Assembly (NCBI GenBank): GCA_949287905.1
Contig: CASEHX010000026.1
Span: 116,569 to 180,568, forward strand
Length of the DNA stretch: 64,000 bases
Direction of reading: 5' to 3'
Origin: an uncultured Olsenella sp.
Lineage (GTDB): Bacteria; Actinomycetota; Coriobacteriia; Coriobacteriales; Atopobiaceae
In this document: piece after piece, positions 8,190-16,757 of the stretch
Position numbering within the stretch: position 1 is the stretch's first letter
Layout: each line of letters opens with the position of its first letter
Notes under the pieces: generated by a model
The model's database searches: none
What the model saw: only the letters and a program-made list of their open reading frames with translations
What the model was told of the DNA's origin: nothing
Position numbers and translations under genes: made by a program

Positions 8190-8666
8190 CTAAAGGTTTT
8201 TAGCCGCAGAATTCCCCGCAATCAGCAGCAGGATGGGGGGCACTATCATAAATGGAACTACCATTATCCAAGTTGTCTCACGGGTCATAAAAAGGAGTCC
8301 TGCAAATACAAAAGAGACGGCTGAGAGAATCATGCTGGCGGTATTCAAGCCTTTGCTTTTGCGTTGTCTGTTGACTGTCTGTAGGACGGAAGATATGAGA
8401 GGCAGGAGTCCGCCCGCCATAATGATTATGGCAGGCGTCGAAATTTCGAGTAGTTTATCTATGGAGCCTGAGCCATTCATTATGTAGTCAAAATTGCTGA
8501 TAAGAGTAACGAGGGACAGCAGGACTATCAGAACAGAAATGACGCAGCCAACCAATACCAGAGAAAAGTGTGTCGAAGATGGTTTCAGCGAGCACCCGCA
8601 GTTAGGGCACGCCTTCGCGTTATTTGAGACTTCCTTGCCGCACTCAGGACATTTAATAAGTGCCAT
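8190..8666 (-). CDS. Zinc-ribbon membrane protein
   Basis: A 158-residue protein. The open frame extends upstream, but I choose ATG 8666 because GGAAGGAGCAGGT precedes it and because the upstream extension runs into the long inverted repeat at 8750-8877. Residues 5-22 contain CPECGKEV...CPNCGC, a zinc ribbon of the DZR/zf-ribbon type. Four hydrophobic segments follow (about 33-52, 70-90, 105-122 and 132-150), so it is a small polytopic membrane protein with the metal site in the cytoplasm. It ends 26 bases before the lipoprotein gene at 8163 and may head that operon. The function is unknown. Confidence 0.75.
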   Translation of the reverse strand: MALIKCPECGKEVSNNAKACPNCGCSLKPSSTHFSLVLVGCVISVLIVLLSLVTLISNFDYIMNGSGSIDKLLEISTPAIIIMAGGLLPLISSVLQTVNRQRKSKGLNTASMILSAVSFVFAGLLFMTRETTWIMVVPFMIVPPILLLIAGNSAAKNL

Positions 8667-8749
8667 ACCTGCTCCTTCCAAAAGCAGCCCGATAGAGACT
8701 GTGGAAGAAGCCCCGCGCATCAAACAGTGAGGGGGAGTCTCCGCCCACA

Positions 8750-8877
8750 GTTGCCACACTGCCCTTGGTGTTCACGGTATACGTGAGTCACATCAGGGAG
8801 GGAGAAGACTCCCCCTGACTAGAGACTCACGGAAACTATGTTGTGAACACCACCCGTTAGGGCGGCAGTGTGGCAAC
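8750..8877. repeat. Nested 128-nt inverted repeat
   Basis: Four blocks pair in strict nested order: GTTGCCACACTGCC (8750-8763) with 8864-8877 (14 of 14), TGGTGTTCAC (8766-8775) with 8843-8852 (10 of 10), CGTGAGTC (8782-8789) with 8824-8831 (8 of 8), and TCAGGGAGGGAG (8793-8804) with CTCCCCCTGA (8809-8818) closing a short loop. Unpaired bulges lie between the blocks. This is far too long and too perfect for chance and has no poly-T tail, so it is not a plain terminator. It lies 83 bases upstream of the zinc-ribbon gene start, inside the prophage cargo region. A structured RNA, a replication or recombination site, or a relic of a small mobile element are all possible. Confidence 0.75.
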
Positions 8878-8929
8878 TTGGATTCTAGCAGAGAGCACCG
8901 CTATTGACACTGAGCCAAGAGCTAAGAAA

Positions 8930-8965
8930 AAGGGACGTCCCGCAAGGGGACGCCCCCAATCCTAG
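8930..8965 (-). terminator. Terminator for the minus-strand gene at 8992-9267
   Basis: On the minus strand GGGGCGTCCC pairs with GGGACGTCCC (one G-U pair) across a 5-base loop and is followed by TTTTTC. It sits about 30 bases past the stop codon at 8992. Confidence 0.75.
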
Positions 8966-8991
8966 GTAGTAATTCTTGCCCGTTTCCCTAG

Positions 8992-9267
8992 TTAGTTAAT
9001 GCGGCTGAACAGCTCAATCTGTTCGTCGGAGAACGAGCTGACGAGCTGCTGGACGTGCTCAAGCCAATCCCCCGCATCGCCTTCGTCCTCGCACGCATAC
9101 AGGTCAAGCAGGGCGGCGTACTGGTTGAAGTTCAGGCTCTTAATGAAGTCCTTCACGCTGGCACCAGTCCACAGCTCGACGCTACGCTCACCCGCTTCGA
9201 GGTTGTTTGCCGTCTCCGCCACATAGTAGAGCGTCTTGACCTGCTCAACAGCCGTGTTGATGTTCAT
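8992..9267 (-). CDS. Small acidic protein of unknown function, prophage region
   Basis: A 91-residue protein. The open frame reaches 9381, but ATG 9267 has GAAAGGAAAACATC just before it and starts a compact helical protein (MNINTAVEQVKTLYYVAETA). A TATAGT -10 candidate lies on the minus strand at 9307-9312, inside the longer version, which supports the short start. It is acidic with Leu heptads, no signal peptide and no motif that I recognise. It lies downstream of the similar-sized gene at 9351-9629, 83 bases apart, and has its own terminator. Confidence 0.6.
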   Translation of the reverse strand: MNINTAVEQVKTLYYVAETANNLEAGERSVELWTGASVKDFIKSLNFNQYAALLDLYACEDEGDAGDWLEHVQQLVSSFSDEQIELFSRIN

Positions 9268-9350
9268 GATGTTTTCCTTTCTGCTAGGGCTGCTGTGTTG
9301 ACTAGCACTATAGACGGGACAAAACAAAGTGGGAAATGCAATGCAGTGGA

Positions 9351-9629
9351 CTACGAAGAAAAGTTTTCGCCCTTCCCCCAAGCCGCGTTGATTTGGTTTT
9401 CAAGTTCGTCCATCTTGCCGTTGAGTTCCAAATAAGAGGTTTCGTCAATCACGCTCATGTAAACGTCGAACCACTCTCTAACGAGTTCCTGAGTCTCTTG
9501 GTTGTCCAAAAGAGACAGAGCCTTCTTCAAGAGCGTGTAGCGAGTGCCGAACGACTCAATGTCTTGTTCCAGCCCCTTTCGGCACTCTTGGAGGGTATGA
9601 TTGAACCGTCCGTAATCGTTGACACTCAT
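9351..9629 (-). CDS. Small helical protein of unknown function, prophage region
   Basis: A 92-residue protein. ATG 9629 is chosen over the longer frame to 9665 because GAGAAAGGAAACCGC precedes it. The sequence is almost wholly helical and charged (for example HTLQECRKGLEQDIESFG at about 11-28, and LNGKMDELENQINAAW near the end), so a coiled-coil or dimeric phage accessory protein is likely. Two TGTACATCA direct repeats lie upstream on the minus strand (about 9656-9678) and may be an operator. No function can be assigned. Confidence 0.6.
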   Translation of the reverse strand: MSVNDYGRFNHTLQECRKGLEQDIESFGTRYTLLKKALSLLDNQETQELVREWFDVYMSVIDETSYLELNGKMDELENQINAAWGKGENFSS

Positions 9630-9820
9630 TTTGCGGTTTCCTTTCTCTCTTGGAATGATGTACAAACCTGATGTACAGATTCCAACCGATATGAAAACCG
9701 CTGGTAGGCGTAGTAGAGTGTTTATCGAGTGGGAATAAGTAATTTGACTAAATTTACGAGTGCCCCGTCGCTTCCGAGTGGCGGGGCACCCGCTTTACCA
9801 GCGAGAAGAACGGGGGCTCG
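9630..9820. other. Prophage to chromosome junction (no gene)
   Basis: AT-rich prophage-like sequence gives way to GC-rich host sequence at about 9750. A hairpin GTGCCCCG (9760-9767) with CGGGGCAC (9782-9789) marks the change and is followed by CCGCTTT, which could be the terminator of a host gene cut off by the prophage. The right attachment site should be here, but it cannot be defined because the left end is outside the window. No tRNA 3' end was seen. Confidence 0.4.
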
Positions 9821-10447
9821 ATGGACCTCACGGAAGTGCGGCGGCGCATGGCCGACGGTCGGCTTTACGTCTGCAACAGCCCAGAACTCTTTGCGGAGCA
9901 GGGGCGCCGGCGTGACGTGCTGGACGCCTACAACGCGCTACCGTTCGGCAGCTTGGAGGAGCGTGACGCGCTGCTGCGCCGGCTTGCGGCCGAGGTGGGC
10001 GAGGGCTGCATGATCGAGCCTCCGTTCCACGCCAACTGGAGCGGGGCCAACCTGCATCTTGGCAACAACGTGTACGCCAACATGGGGCTCACGTTGGTGG
10101 ACGACGCTGACATCTTCATCGAGGATGATGTGATGATCGGTCCCAACGTCACCATCTGCACGGCGTCGCACCCCGTCTCACCGCGCCTGCGTGCCAAGGG
10201 CCTGCAGTACAACAAGCCCGTCCGCATCTGCGCGGGAGCGTGGATCGGTGCCGGCTGCGTGGTGCTGCCGGGCGTGACGGTTGGCGCGGGCTCGGTGATC
10301 GGCGCGGGCAGCGTGGTCACGCGCGACATCCCCGCCGGCGTGGTGGCCGTGGGCAACCCGTGTCGCGTGCTGCGCGAGATAGGCGATAAGGACGAGCGCT
10401 TCTACGACCACGACAGGCCGATCGAGGAGTTCTGGCTCGATGCGTGA
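9821..10447 (+). CDS. Sugar O-acetyltransferase (Maa/LacA family)
   Basis: A 208-residue protein, ATG at 9821. It has the N-terminal mac domain (Y.....EL...R......YN, about 15-65), followed by left-handed beta-helix hexapeptide repeats: the segment HLGNNVYANMGLTLVDDADI (about 84-103), then IGPNVTICTASHP, IGAGCVVLPGVTVGAGSVIG and the family hallmark GNPCRVLREI at the end. The His in TASHP (about residue 115) is the expected catalytic base. Such enzymes acetylate maltose, galactosides or other sugars with acetyl-CoA in the cytoplasm. Its length is right for the family. The methyltransferase start codon overlaps its last 8 bases. Confidence 0.9.
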   Translation: MDLTEVRRRMADGRLYVCNSPELFAEQGRRRDVLDAYNALPFGSLEERDALLRRLAAEVGEGCMIEPPFHANWSGANLHLGNNVYANMGLTLVDDADIFIEDDVMIGPNVTICTASHPVSPRLRAKGLQYNKPVRICAGAWIGAGCVVLPGVTVGAGSVIGAGSVVTRDIPAGVVAVGNPCRVLREIGDKDERFYDHDRPIEEFWLDA

Positions 10448-11027
10448 CGACGACCTGCGGCGTGATCTGGCCGTTGCCGGAAGCTCGCTCGAGCGTCCCG
10501 AGGGGACGCGTCATGCCGACGCGGGCGCACATGATCCCACGGCCACTCCCTACGCCGTGCTCGAGGAGCTTCTCGGCGGGTTGGACCTTGGCGCGGACTC
10601 CCATCTGCTCGACGTGGGCTGCGGCGCCGGACGCGTGCTCGCGTACTTTGTGGACGCGGCGCTGCCTGGCCGCGTGACGGGCGTCGAGCTGGACCCGGCG
10701 CTCGCGGCGGAGGCCGCCGCGTGGTCCGCGCGCTATCCCAGCGTGAGGGTGGTCGCGGGCAGCGTGCTCGACCTCCCGCTTGCTGGCTATACGCATGTCT
10801 ACCTGTTCAACCCGTTTGACTCGCCGGTGCTCGCGGCGTTTCTCGACAAACTGGAGCGCGAGGCCGTGGGTCCCGTGACGCTCGTGCACATGTCGGACAA
10901 CGGCGAGTGGCCGGCCTATGTCGGTCGAGCGCGCTGGACCACCCTGCGCGAGGGCACCTTTGAGCTGCCGGGCGAGGAGGGCGACTGCCCGCAGCACTTC
11001 ACGATTCGACGCCTCGACATCACGTAA
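10440..11027 (+). CDS. Class I SAM-dependent methyltransferase
   Basis: A 195-residue protein starting at ATG 10440, 8 bases inside the preceding gene. Motif I is LLDVGCGAGRVLAYF (about 56-70), followed by GVELDPALAAEAAAWSARYP, the acidic end of strand 2 (Glu 81 or so) that holds the ribose of SAM. Motif IV is NPFDSP at about 123, instead of the NPPY of N6-adenine methyltransferases. The fold is clear but the substrate is not. The overlap implies translation coupled to the acetyltransferase, but I see no shared pathway. Confidence 0.8.
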   Translation: MRDDDLRRDLAVAGSSLERPEGTRHADAGAHDPTATPYAVLEELLGGLDLGADSHLLDVGCGAGRVLAYFVDAALPGRVTGVELDPALAAEAAAWSARYPSVRVVAGSVLDLPLAGYTHVYLFNPFDSPVLAAFLDKLEREAVGPVTLVHMSDNGEWPAYVGRARWTTLREGTFELPGEEGDCPQHFTIRRLDIT

Positions 11028-11061
11028 GGGACCGATTTCACATCAGTTGCCGTTTTTTCGC

Positions 11062-11112
11062 TTGCGTCACGGCGAGGGTGCTATACAATCCTCCCAACTG
11101 GAAACGTTTCCA
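11062..11112 (+). promoter_or_regulatory. Promoter and LacI-type operator of the GH13 gene
   Basis: TTGCGT (11062-11067) and TACAAT (11084-11089) are spaced 16 bases. A perfect 14-bp palindrome TGGAAACGTTTCCA (11099-11112) starts 9 bases after the -10 box, over the expected start of transcription, so a bound protein would block initiation. The sequence matches the general form of LacI/GalR-family sites (central CG). No such regulator gene is in the window. Confidence 0.75.
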
Positions 11113-11151
11113 ATCTGGAGAGGGAAACGGGAGAGCGAGAAAGGAACGCCC

Positions 11152-12714
11152 ATGAGCACGTGGCTCGACGACGCGGTCTTCTACGAGATTTACCCGCAGA
11201 GCTTCAACGACACCAACGACGACGGCATCGGTGACCTCCCGGGCATCATCGATAAGCTCGACTACGTGCGCGAGCTGGGCGCGAACGCCCTCTGGCTCAA
11301 CCCGTGCTTTGCGTCCCCCTTTGGCGACGCCGGCTACGACGTGGCGGACTACTGCCAGGTTGCCCCGCGCTACGGCACCAACGAGGACCTCGAGCGGCTC
11401 TTTGCCGAGGCACACGCCCGCAACATGCACGTTCTTCTCGACCTCGTGCCCGGACACACCTCCATCGAGCATCCCTGGTTCAAGGAGTCCTGCCGCGCTG
11501 AGCCCAACGAGTTCTCGGGCCGCTACGTCTGGACCGATGACGTCTGGACCCCGGTGGGCGACGTCCCGGGCGTGAATGGCGTGCTGCGCGGCATCGCCGA
11601 GCGCAACGGTGCCGTGGCCGTGAACTTCTTTGCCTTCCAGCCGGCGCTCAACTACGGCTTCTACCACGTGACCGAGCCCTGGCAGAGCGCGATGGACTCG
11701 CCGGAGGCCCTCGCCACGCGCCAGGCGATGAAGGACGTCATGGCGTTCTGGCTGGACCGCGGTTGCGACGGCTTCCGCGTGGACATGGCCGGCTCGCTCG
11801 TGAAGGACGACCCCGAGCAGGAGGGCACGATCGCCCTCTGGCAGGACATGCGCGCCTTCCTGGACGAGCGCTACCCCGACGCCGTCCTCATCTCCGAGTG
11901 GGGCGAGCCGGACAAGACCATCCGCGCAGGCTTCCACATGGACTTCCTGCTGCAGTTTGGCACGTCGCACTATATGGATCTCTTCCGCTGCGAGCACCCG
12001 TGGTTCGCGCGAGAGGGCGCGGGCGACGCGAGCGAGTTCGTGGCCACGTATCGCCGCAACATGGAGCTCACGGACGGTAAGGGCCTCATGTGCATCCCGT
12101 CCGGCAACCATGACATGGACCGCATGCGCAAGTTCCTGGACCCGGAGGAGATGAAGCTGGCCTTTGCCTTCATCCTGTCCATGCCGGGCTGTCCCTTCGT
12201 CTACGCCGGAGACGAGATCGGCATGCGCCACCTGGACGTTACCTCCGTCGAGGGTGGCTACCAGCGTACGGGCGCGCGCTCGCCGATCCAGTGGGACGCG
12301 GCCGAGCCCAACTTCGGCTTTTCCGGCGCGCCCGCCGATGCGCTCTACATCCCGCAGGACGCGGATGACGACGCGCCTACGGTGGCGGCCCAGATGGCCA
12401 GCGACTCCTCGCTCTGGCGCGAGGTCCAGCGGCTCATCGCGCTGCGCCGCTCCGCGCCGGCGCTCGGCGTGAACGCGTCCGTGGACTTCGTCTACTGCGA
12501 GAAGGACGCGTATCCGCTCGTCTACCTGCGCTCCGTTCGCGAGGAGGGCGGCCAGCGCGTGCTGGTGGCGCTCAACCCCGCCGCGCGCGAGGTCGAGGTC
12601 CCGTGCGACTTTGAGGCCGCGCGCGTGCTCTACGCGCTGGGCGACGAAGCACGGCTTGCCGGTGGCGTGCTGCGCGTGCCCGCCGCGTCCGTCACGTTCT
12701 TCGAGCTTGCGTAG
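11152..12714 (+). CDS. GH13 family glycoside hydrolase (alpha-glucosidase-like)
   Basis: A 520-residue cytoplasmic enzyme; I choose ATG 11152 over the longer frame because the promoter and operator lie at 11062-11112. The (beta/alpha)8 core is clear: AVFYEIYPQSFNDTNDDGIGD near the start, the conserved GFRVDMA with the nucleophile Asp211, the acid/base Glu249 in LISEWGEP and the third carboxylate Asp321 in SGNHDMDR. It lacks a signal peptide. The best fit is an intracellular alpha-1,4/1,6-glucosidase that splits short malto- or isomalto-oligosaccharides. The short domain B and the loop around NPCFASPF do not decide between oligo-1,6-glucosidase and neighbours. The operator suggests induction by a sugar. 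Confidence 0.85.
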   Translation: MSTWLDDAVFYEIYPQSFNDTNDDGIGDLPGIIDKLDYVRELGANALWLNPCFASPFGDAGYDVADYCQVAPRYGTNEDLERLFAEAHARNMHVLLDLVPGHTSIEHPWFKESCRAEPNEFSGRYVWTDDVWTPVGDVPGVNGVLRGIAERNGAVAVNFFAFQPALNYGFYHVTEPWQSAMDSPEALATRQAMKDVMAFWLDRGCDGFRVDMAGSLVKDDPEQEGTIALWQDMRAFLDERYPDAVLISEWGEPDKTIRAGFHMDFLLQFGTSHYMDLFRCEHPWFAREGAGDASEFVATYRRNMELTDGKGLMCIPSGNHDMDRMRKFLDPEEMKLAFAFILSMPGCPFVYAGDEIGMRHLDVTSVEGGYQRTGARSPIQWDAAEPNFGFSGAPADALYIPQDADDDAPTVAAQMASDSSLWREVQRLIALRRSAPALGVNASVDFVYCEKDAYPLVYLRSVREEGGQRVLVALNPAAREVEVPCDFEAARVLYALGDEARLAGGVLRVPAASVTFFELA

Positions 12715-12736
12715 CGCACAGAGCGAACCTGCCTCC

Positions 12737-12862
12737 AAAGGTTGGGTACTTTTGATGGCACCTTTCAAGTACTACTTGAAAGGTGCCATTTTTCTACCAG
12801 CGCTTTCTCGGGCTGTTTCTGTGCTGCTAGAAAGAGGGGTCTCAGAAAAGTACCCAACCTTT
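12737..12862. repeat. Intergenic inverted-repeat element with internal terminator
   Basis: The outer arms AAAGGTTGGGTACTTTT (12737-12753) and its exact complement at 12846-12862 match in 17 of 17 bases. Directly inside the left arm is a second hairpin (see 12755-12793). The rest of the interior is unremarkable. The arm motif AAAAGTACCCAA returns in the element at 19425-19513. Confidence 0.75.
12755..12793 (+). terminator. Strong hairpin terminator after the GH13 gene
   Basis: ATGGCACCTTTCAAG (12755-12769) pairs perfectly with 12775-12789 around a TACTA loop and is followed by T's and a C. It lies 40 bases after the GH13 stop and probably ends its transcript, although it sits inside the larger inverted repeat. 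Confidence 0.8.
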
Positions 12863-13005
12863 TGCGCCGGCTATGCCCCGAGGCCATGCGGAGACCCTCC
12901 CTCCGCCGGAGCTTTCAAACGCATGTTAAGGGTTAAGAGGTTTTTCTCGACTGGTATGCTTAGCTGCGGATATCCGGTCCTGTCAACGCCGCGCAAGGGG
13001 GACCC

Positions 13006-14601
13006 ATGCTCAAGGACAACGCCATTTGGATGGGAGTGGGCGCCGAGCCCGAGAACAAGCCCGTCAGCCTGCTGCTCAACCAGGCAAACCGCCACGGACT
13101 CATTGCCGGTGCGTCCGGCACGGGCAAGACCGTGACGCTCAAGGTCATGGCCGAGGGCTTCTCCAAGGCTGGCGTCCCCGTCTTCATGGCCGACGTCAAG
13201 GGCGACATCACCGGCATGTGCGCCCCCGGCAAGGACTCCGAGGACATGCAGGAGCGCATTGCGCGCTTCGGCCTCGAGGGCTTCGCCTACGAGGGCTGCC
13301 CGTGCCGCTTCTGGGACATGCTCGGCGACCAGGGCATCCCGGCGCGCATCACGATCTCTGACATGGGCCCCTCGCTCCTCTCGCGCCTGCTCGAGCTCAC
13401 CGAGGTCCAGGAGGGCGTGCTCGACATCGTCTTCCGCATCGCTGACGACAAGAACCTCCTGCTCATAGACCTCAAGGACCTGCGCTCGATGCTCAACTAC
13501 GTGGCGGAGAGCGCCAAGGAGTACGAGACCACCTACGGCAAGGTCTCCAGCCAGTCCGTGGGCGCCATCCTGCGCAAGCTCATCTCGATCGAGGACGAGG
13601 GCGGCGACGTCTTCTTTGGCGAGCCGGCGCTCGACCTCGCCGACTGGTTCGCATGCGCCCCGAACGGCCAGGGCTATGTGAACGTCCTCAACGCTGCCAA
13701 GCTCATTCAGAGCCCGCAGATCTACGCGATGTTCCTGCTGTGGATGCTCTCGGAGCTCTTTGACACGCTGCCGGAGGCCGGAGATCTCGAGAAGCCCAAG
13801 TTCGTCTTCTTCTTTGACGAGGCGCACCTGCTCTTCAACGACATGCCGGGCGAGCTGCTCGACAAGATCGTGCAGGTGGTCAAGCTCATCCGCTCCAAGG
13901 GCGTGGGCGTCTACTTCATCACGCAGAGCCCGAGCGACATCCCCGACGAGGTGCTCGCGCAGCTGTCCAACCGCGTGCAGCATGGCCTGCGCGCCTACAC
14001 GCCCGCCGAGCAGAAGGCCGTGCGCGCCGCCGCGCAGTCCTTCCGTGAGAACCCGGCGTTCAAGAGCGAGGACGCAATCCTGGAGCTCGGCACCGGCGAG
14101 GCACTGGTGAGCTTCCTCAACGAGGACGGTCAGCCCGAGGTCGTGGAGCGCGCGAAGATCCTGCCGCCGCAGTGCCTCATGGCCGCCGCACCCGAGTCTG
14201 ACCTCAAGGCCGCGCTCGACGCCCAGGCCGACCTCATGGCCAAGTACGGCAAGGCCGTGGACCGCGAGAGCGCCTTCGAGCAGCTCTCCGAGGAGGCCGA
14301 GAAGGACGCGGAGGCGGAGCGTCTTGCCGAGGAGCGCGCGGCGCTCGAGAAGGAGCGCGCCGAGCTCGAGAAGCTCAAGGCCAAGGAGGCCGCCAAGGCC
14401 GAACGCGAGGCGGAGCGCGCAGCAGCAAAGGCCGAGCGCGAGGCAGAGAAGGCGGCGGAGCGCGAGGCCCGGGCCGCCGAGAAGCAGCAAGAGCAGCTCA
14501 TGAAGGGAATCGGCAAGATCGCCGGTCAGATCTTCGGCACCTTCGGCCGCGAGGCCACGCGCCAGATCACCCGCAACCTCTTCGGCGGCCGTCGCCGCTA
14601 G
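13006..14601 (+). CDS. DUF853 / HerA-like ATPase
   Basis: A 531-residue protein, ATG at 13006. The Walker A motif is GASGTGKTVT (about 37-46), Walker B is FVFFFDEAHLLF (about 266-277), and an ITQSPSDIP sensor motif lies near 305, all typical of the DUF853/HerA-C family (E. coli YjgR-like). Residues about 420-500 are a highly charged Ala/Glu/Lys/Arg helix, then a basic C terminus RRR. These proteins are ATP-dependent DNA-pumping or nucleoprotein-remodelling motors, but the role of the family is not established. The stop codon overlaps the stop of the convergent LysR gene by 4 bases. Confidence 0.85.
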   Translation: MLKDNAIWMGVGAEPENKPVSLLLNQANRHGLIAGASGTGKTVTLKVMAEGFSKAGVPVFMADVKGDITGMCAPGKDSEDMQERIARFGLEGFAYEGCPCRFWDMLGDQGIPARITISDMGPSLLSRLLELTEVQEGVLDIVFRIADDKNLLLIDLKDLRSMLNYVAESAKEYETTYGKVSSQSVGAILRKLISIEDEGGDVFFGEPALDLADWFACAPNGQGYVNVLNAAKLIQSPQIYAMFLLWMLSELFDTLPEAGDLEKPKFVFFFDEAHLLFNDMPGELLDKIVQVVKLIRSKGVGVYFITQSPSDIPDEVLAQLSNRVQHGLRAYTPAEQKAVRAAAQSFRENPAFKSEDAILELGTGEALVSFLNEDGQPEVVERAKILPPQCLMAAAPESDLKAALDAQADLMAKYGKAVDRESAFEQLSEEAEKDAEAERLAEERAALEKERAELEKLKAKEAAKAEREAERAAAKAEREAEKAAEREARAAEKQQEQLMKGIGKIAGQIFGTFGREATRQITRNLFGGRRR

Positions 14602-15491
14602 GCTCGATCTTCTCGCGCGGTCGTCCACTCACGGAGCAGGGCGCGGTAGCCGTTTGCGTAGCGGCTGCCGCGCTGCCAGATGAGGGCAAAGTCGTGCTCG
14701 ATGGCAAAGTCCGCGGGCGTGACGTCCACGAGCCTGCCGTCCGCGAGCTCCGATTCCACCGCGACGCGATAGAGGAAGCTCACGCCCGCGCTCGCGGCGA
14801 CGCATGCCTTGATGGCGGGAATGCTCGCAAGCTCGACGATGCCAGAAAAGTCGCTCACGGCGAGGTCTCTCGCTGCGAGGTTGTGCTCGAGTATCTCCCG
14901 AGTCCCCGAGCCGCTCTCACGCAGGATGAGGCGCTGACCGAGAAGGTCCGCGATGCTCGCGGGGCGGTCGCCGGCGGCGGCCACCGCCACGAACCGCTCG
15001 CGCGAGAAGGTCGCGCTGTCAAAGGTCGCTCGGTCAAACGACCCCTCCACAAGCGCGAAGTCAATCTCTCCCAGGTCGAGAAGGCTCACGAGCTCCGCGG
15101 TGTTTCCCGTCCGCATGATGACGCGCGCGTCGGGGTGACGGGCCAGGTGCGCCGAAAGCACGCGAGGAGCCACGAAGTCGGCGATCGTGCGCGTGCAGCC
15201 AAGGCGCAGCGGCGGCCGTGCGTCCTTCTCGGCGGCAAGCGCCTCGAGCTCGGCGCGCAGCCTGGCCTCGTCGTTCTCCTCGACGTCAAGAGCGCGATAG
15301 AGGAGGCGTCCTGCCGCGGTGGGCTCCACGCCGCGTCCGGTCTTCGAGAAGAGGGTGCAGCCGTAGTGCGCCTCGAGCTGCCGGACGTGCTGCGACACGG
15401 CCGGCTGGGTCACGTGCAGCTCCTCAGCCGCGCGCGTGAAGCTTCCGGTACGGCAGACCGCCAGGAACGTGTGCGTGCGGTAGTCGAGCAT
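14598..15491 (-). CDS. LysR-family transcriptional regulator (YeiE/CysL-like)
   Basis: A 297-residue protein starting at 15491. Residues about 4-63 form the winged HTH ([32 protein letters not shown]) and about 90-290 the periplasmic-binding-like effector domain. It faces the yeiH-like transporter gene across a 118-base divergent promoter region, the classic layout in which a LysR protein activates its divergent neighbour. CysL/YeiE relatives next to YeiH genes respond to sulfur compounds, so a sulfur-related signal is likely here but not proven. Its 3' end overlaps the convergent ATPase gene. Confidence 0.85.
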   Translation of the reverse strand: MLDYRTHTFLAVCRTGSFTRAAEELHVTQPAVSQHVRQLEAHYGCTLFSKTGRGVEPTAAGRLLYRALDVEENDEARLRAELEALAAEKDARPPLRLGCTRTIADFVAPRVLSAHLARHPDARVIMRTGNTAELVSLLDLGEIDFALVEGSFDRATFDSATFSRERFVAVAAAGDRPASIADLLGQRLILRESGSGTREILEHNLAARDLAVSDFSGIVELASIPAIKACVAASAGVSFLYRVAVESELADGRLVDVTPADFAIEHDFALIWQRGSRYANGYRALLREWTTAREDRA

Positions 15492-15609
15492 CTGCGTCCT
15501 TCTCGCTAAAACAAATGCTTATGACAACATAAGCAATAGGTTCTTTTTAATTATAACCGCAGGGAGTAGCCTTTCTAGAGAACGTAAGACAACGAAGGGA
15601 CTCCGGCCT
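15492..15609. promoter_or_regulatory. Divergent LysR/YeiH promoter region with LysR-type box
   Basis: TGCTTATG ACAA CATAAGCA (15516-15535) is a perfect inverted repeat with the AT-rich T-N11-A form expected of a LysR-type site. It lies 25 bases upstream of the regulator start and 75 upstream of yeiH. TATAAC (15552-15557) is a possible -10 box for the transporter gene. Confidence 0.6.
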
Positions 15610-16644
15610 ATGGAACTCGTCAAGGACTTTGGAAAGACGTGGAGAGGCGTGCTGTTTGCGCTGGTTATTGCCGTGCCGGCATGGCTTCTGGGCAAGCAGT
15701 TCGAGGTGGTGGGCGGCCCGGTCTTTGCCATCCTGCTTGGCATGGTGCTGGCTCTGCTGGTGCCGGCTGAGAAGGGCGAGCCCCTGCAGGCGGGAGTCAA
15801 GTTCACGTCAAAGAAGGTGCTTCAGTATGCGGTGATCCTGCTGGGCTTTGGCCTCAACCTGGCACAGATCGCGCAGGTGGGCATGACGTCGCTGCCCATC
15901 ATCGTCTCGACCATCGCCACGTCGCTCGTGGTGTCCTACGTGCTCTGCCGAGCGCTCAACATCCCGGGCAAGATCTCCACGCTCGTGGGCGTCGGGTCTT
16001 CCATTTGCGGCGGGTCGGCCATTGCGGCCACGGCGCCCGTGATCGAGGCGGAAGACGAAGAGGTCGCCCAGGCCATCAGCGTGATCTTCCTCTTCAACGT
16101 GATTGCCGCGCTCGTGTTTCCCACGCTCGGCGGAATGCTCGGCCTCACGAACGAGGGCTTTGGCCTCTTCGCGGGCACCGCGGTGAACGACACCTCGTCG
16201 GTTACCGCTGCGGCGGCCGCCTGGGACGGCATGCACCCCGGCGCCAACACGCTCGACGACGCCACCATCGTGAAGCTCACGCGCACGCTGGCCATCATCC
16301 CCATCACGCTGGGACTGGCGTTCTGGCAGCTGCGCTCGCGCCGCCGCGCGGGCGGGGAGGCGAGAAGCGCTTTCAGCCTGCGCCGGGCGTTCCCGACGTT
16401 CATCGTCTTCTTCGTGCTGGCGAGCGTGGTGACCACAGTCTTCTCGCTGCCCGCGGCTGTGACCGCGCCCATCAAGGAGCTCTCCAAGTTTTTCATCGTC
16501 ATGGCGATGGCGGCGATCGGCTTCAACACCAACGTCGTCAAGCTCGTGCGCACGGGCGGCAAGCCCATCCTCATGGGGCTTGTCTGTTGGGTCGCCATCG
16601 CGTGCGTGAGCCTGGGCATGCAGCGCGTGCTGGGCATCTGGTAG
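15610..16644 (+). CDS. yeiH: YeiH-family putative sulfate exporter
   Basis: A 344-residue membrane protein, ATG at 15610, with about ten hydrophobic segments, of the YeiH/UPF0324 family. The family landmarks are present: [12 protein letters not shown] near 45, [11 protein letters not shown] near 75, the [16 protein letters not shown] motif near 130 and [15 protein letters not shown] near 160, the last followed by [10 protein letters not shown]. Members are annotated as putative sulfate exporters, but the transported substrate is weakly established. The pairing with the divergent LysR gene supports control by a sulfur-responsive regulator. Confidence 0.9.
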   Translation: MELVKDFGKTWRGVLFALVIAVPAWLLGKQFEVVGGPVFAILLGMVLALLVPAEKGEPLQAGVKFTSKKVLQYAVILLGFGLNLAQIAQVGMTSLPIIVSTIATSLVVSYVLCRALNIPGKISTLVGVGSSICGGSAIAATAPVIEAEDEEVAQAISVIFLFNVIAALVFPTLGGMLGLTNEGFGLFAGTAVNDTSSVTAAAAAWDGMHPGANTLDDATIVKLTRTLAIIPITLGLAFWQLRSRRRAGGEARSAFSLRRAFPTFIVFFVLASVVTTVFSLPAAVTAPIKELSKFFIVMAMAAIGFNTNVVKLVRTGGKPILMGLVCWVAIACVSLGMQRVLGIW

Positions 16645-16757
16645 TCGGCCGACTCCGCCTGTGATGCGAGGTTGGCCGGATTGCGGGGGCTGCCAGCAGG
16701 TCATGCAGGCCTGATGGCCTCTTTCGGCCGGAGTTCTATGTCGCCGGCATCGTATGG

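Noticed and set aside
9630..9820. Search for a tRNA attachment site at the prophage end
   Set aside because: No tRNA 3' end or clear direct repeat was found; the left end lies outside the window, so attL cannot be compared.
12871..14628. A 585-residue minus-strand frame over the DUF853 gene
   Set aside because: It is Leu/Arg/Ala-rich with no fold or start signal; the plus strand has Walker A and B motifs in order.
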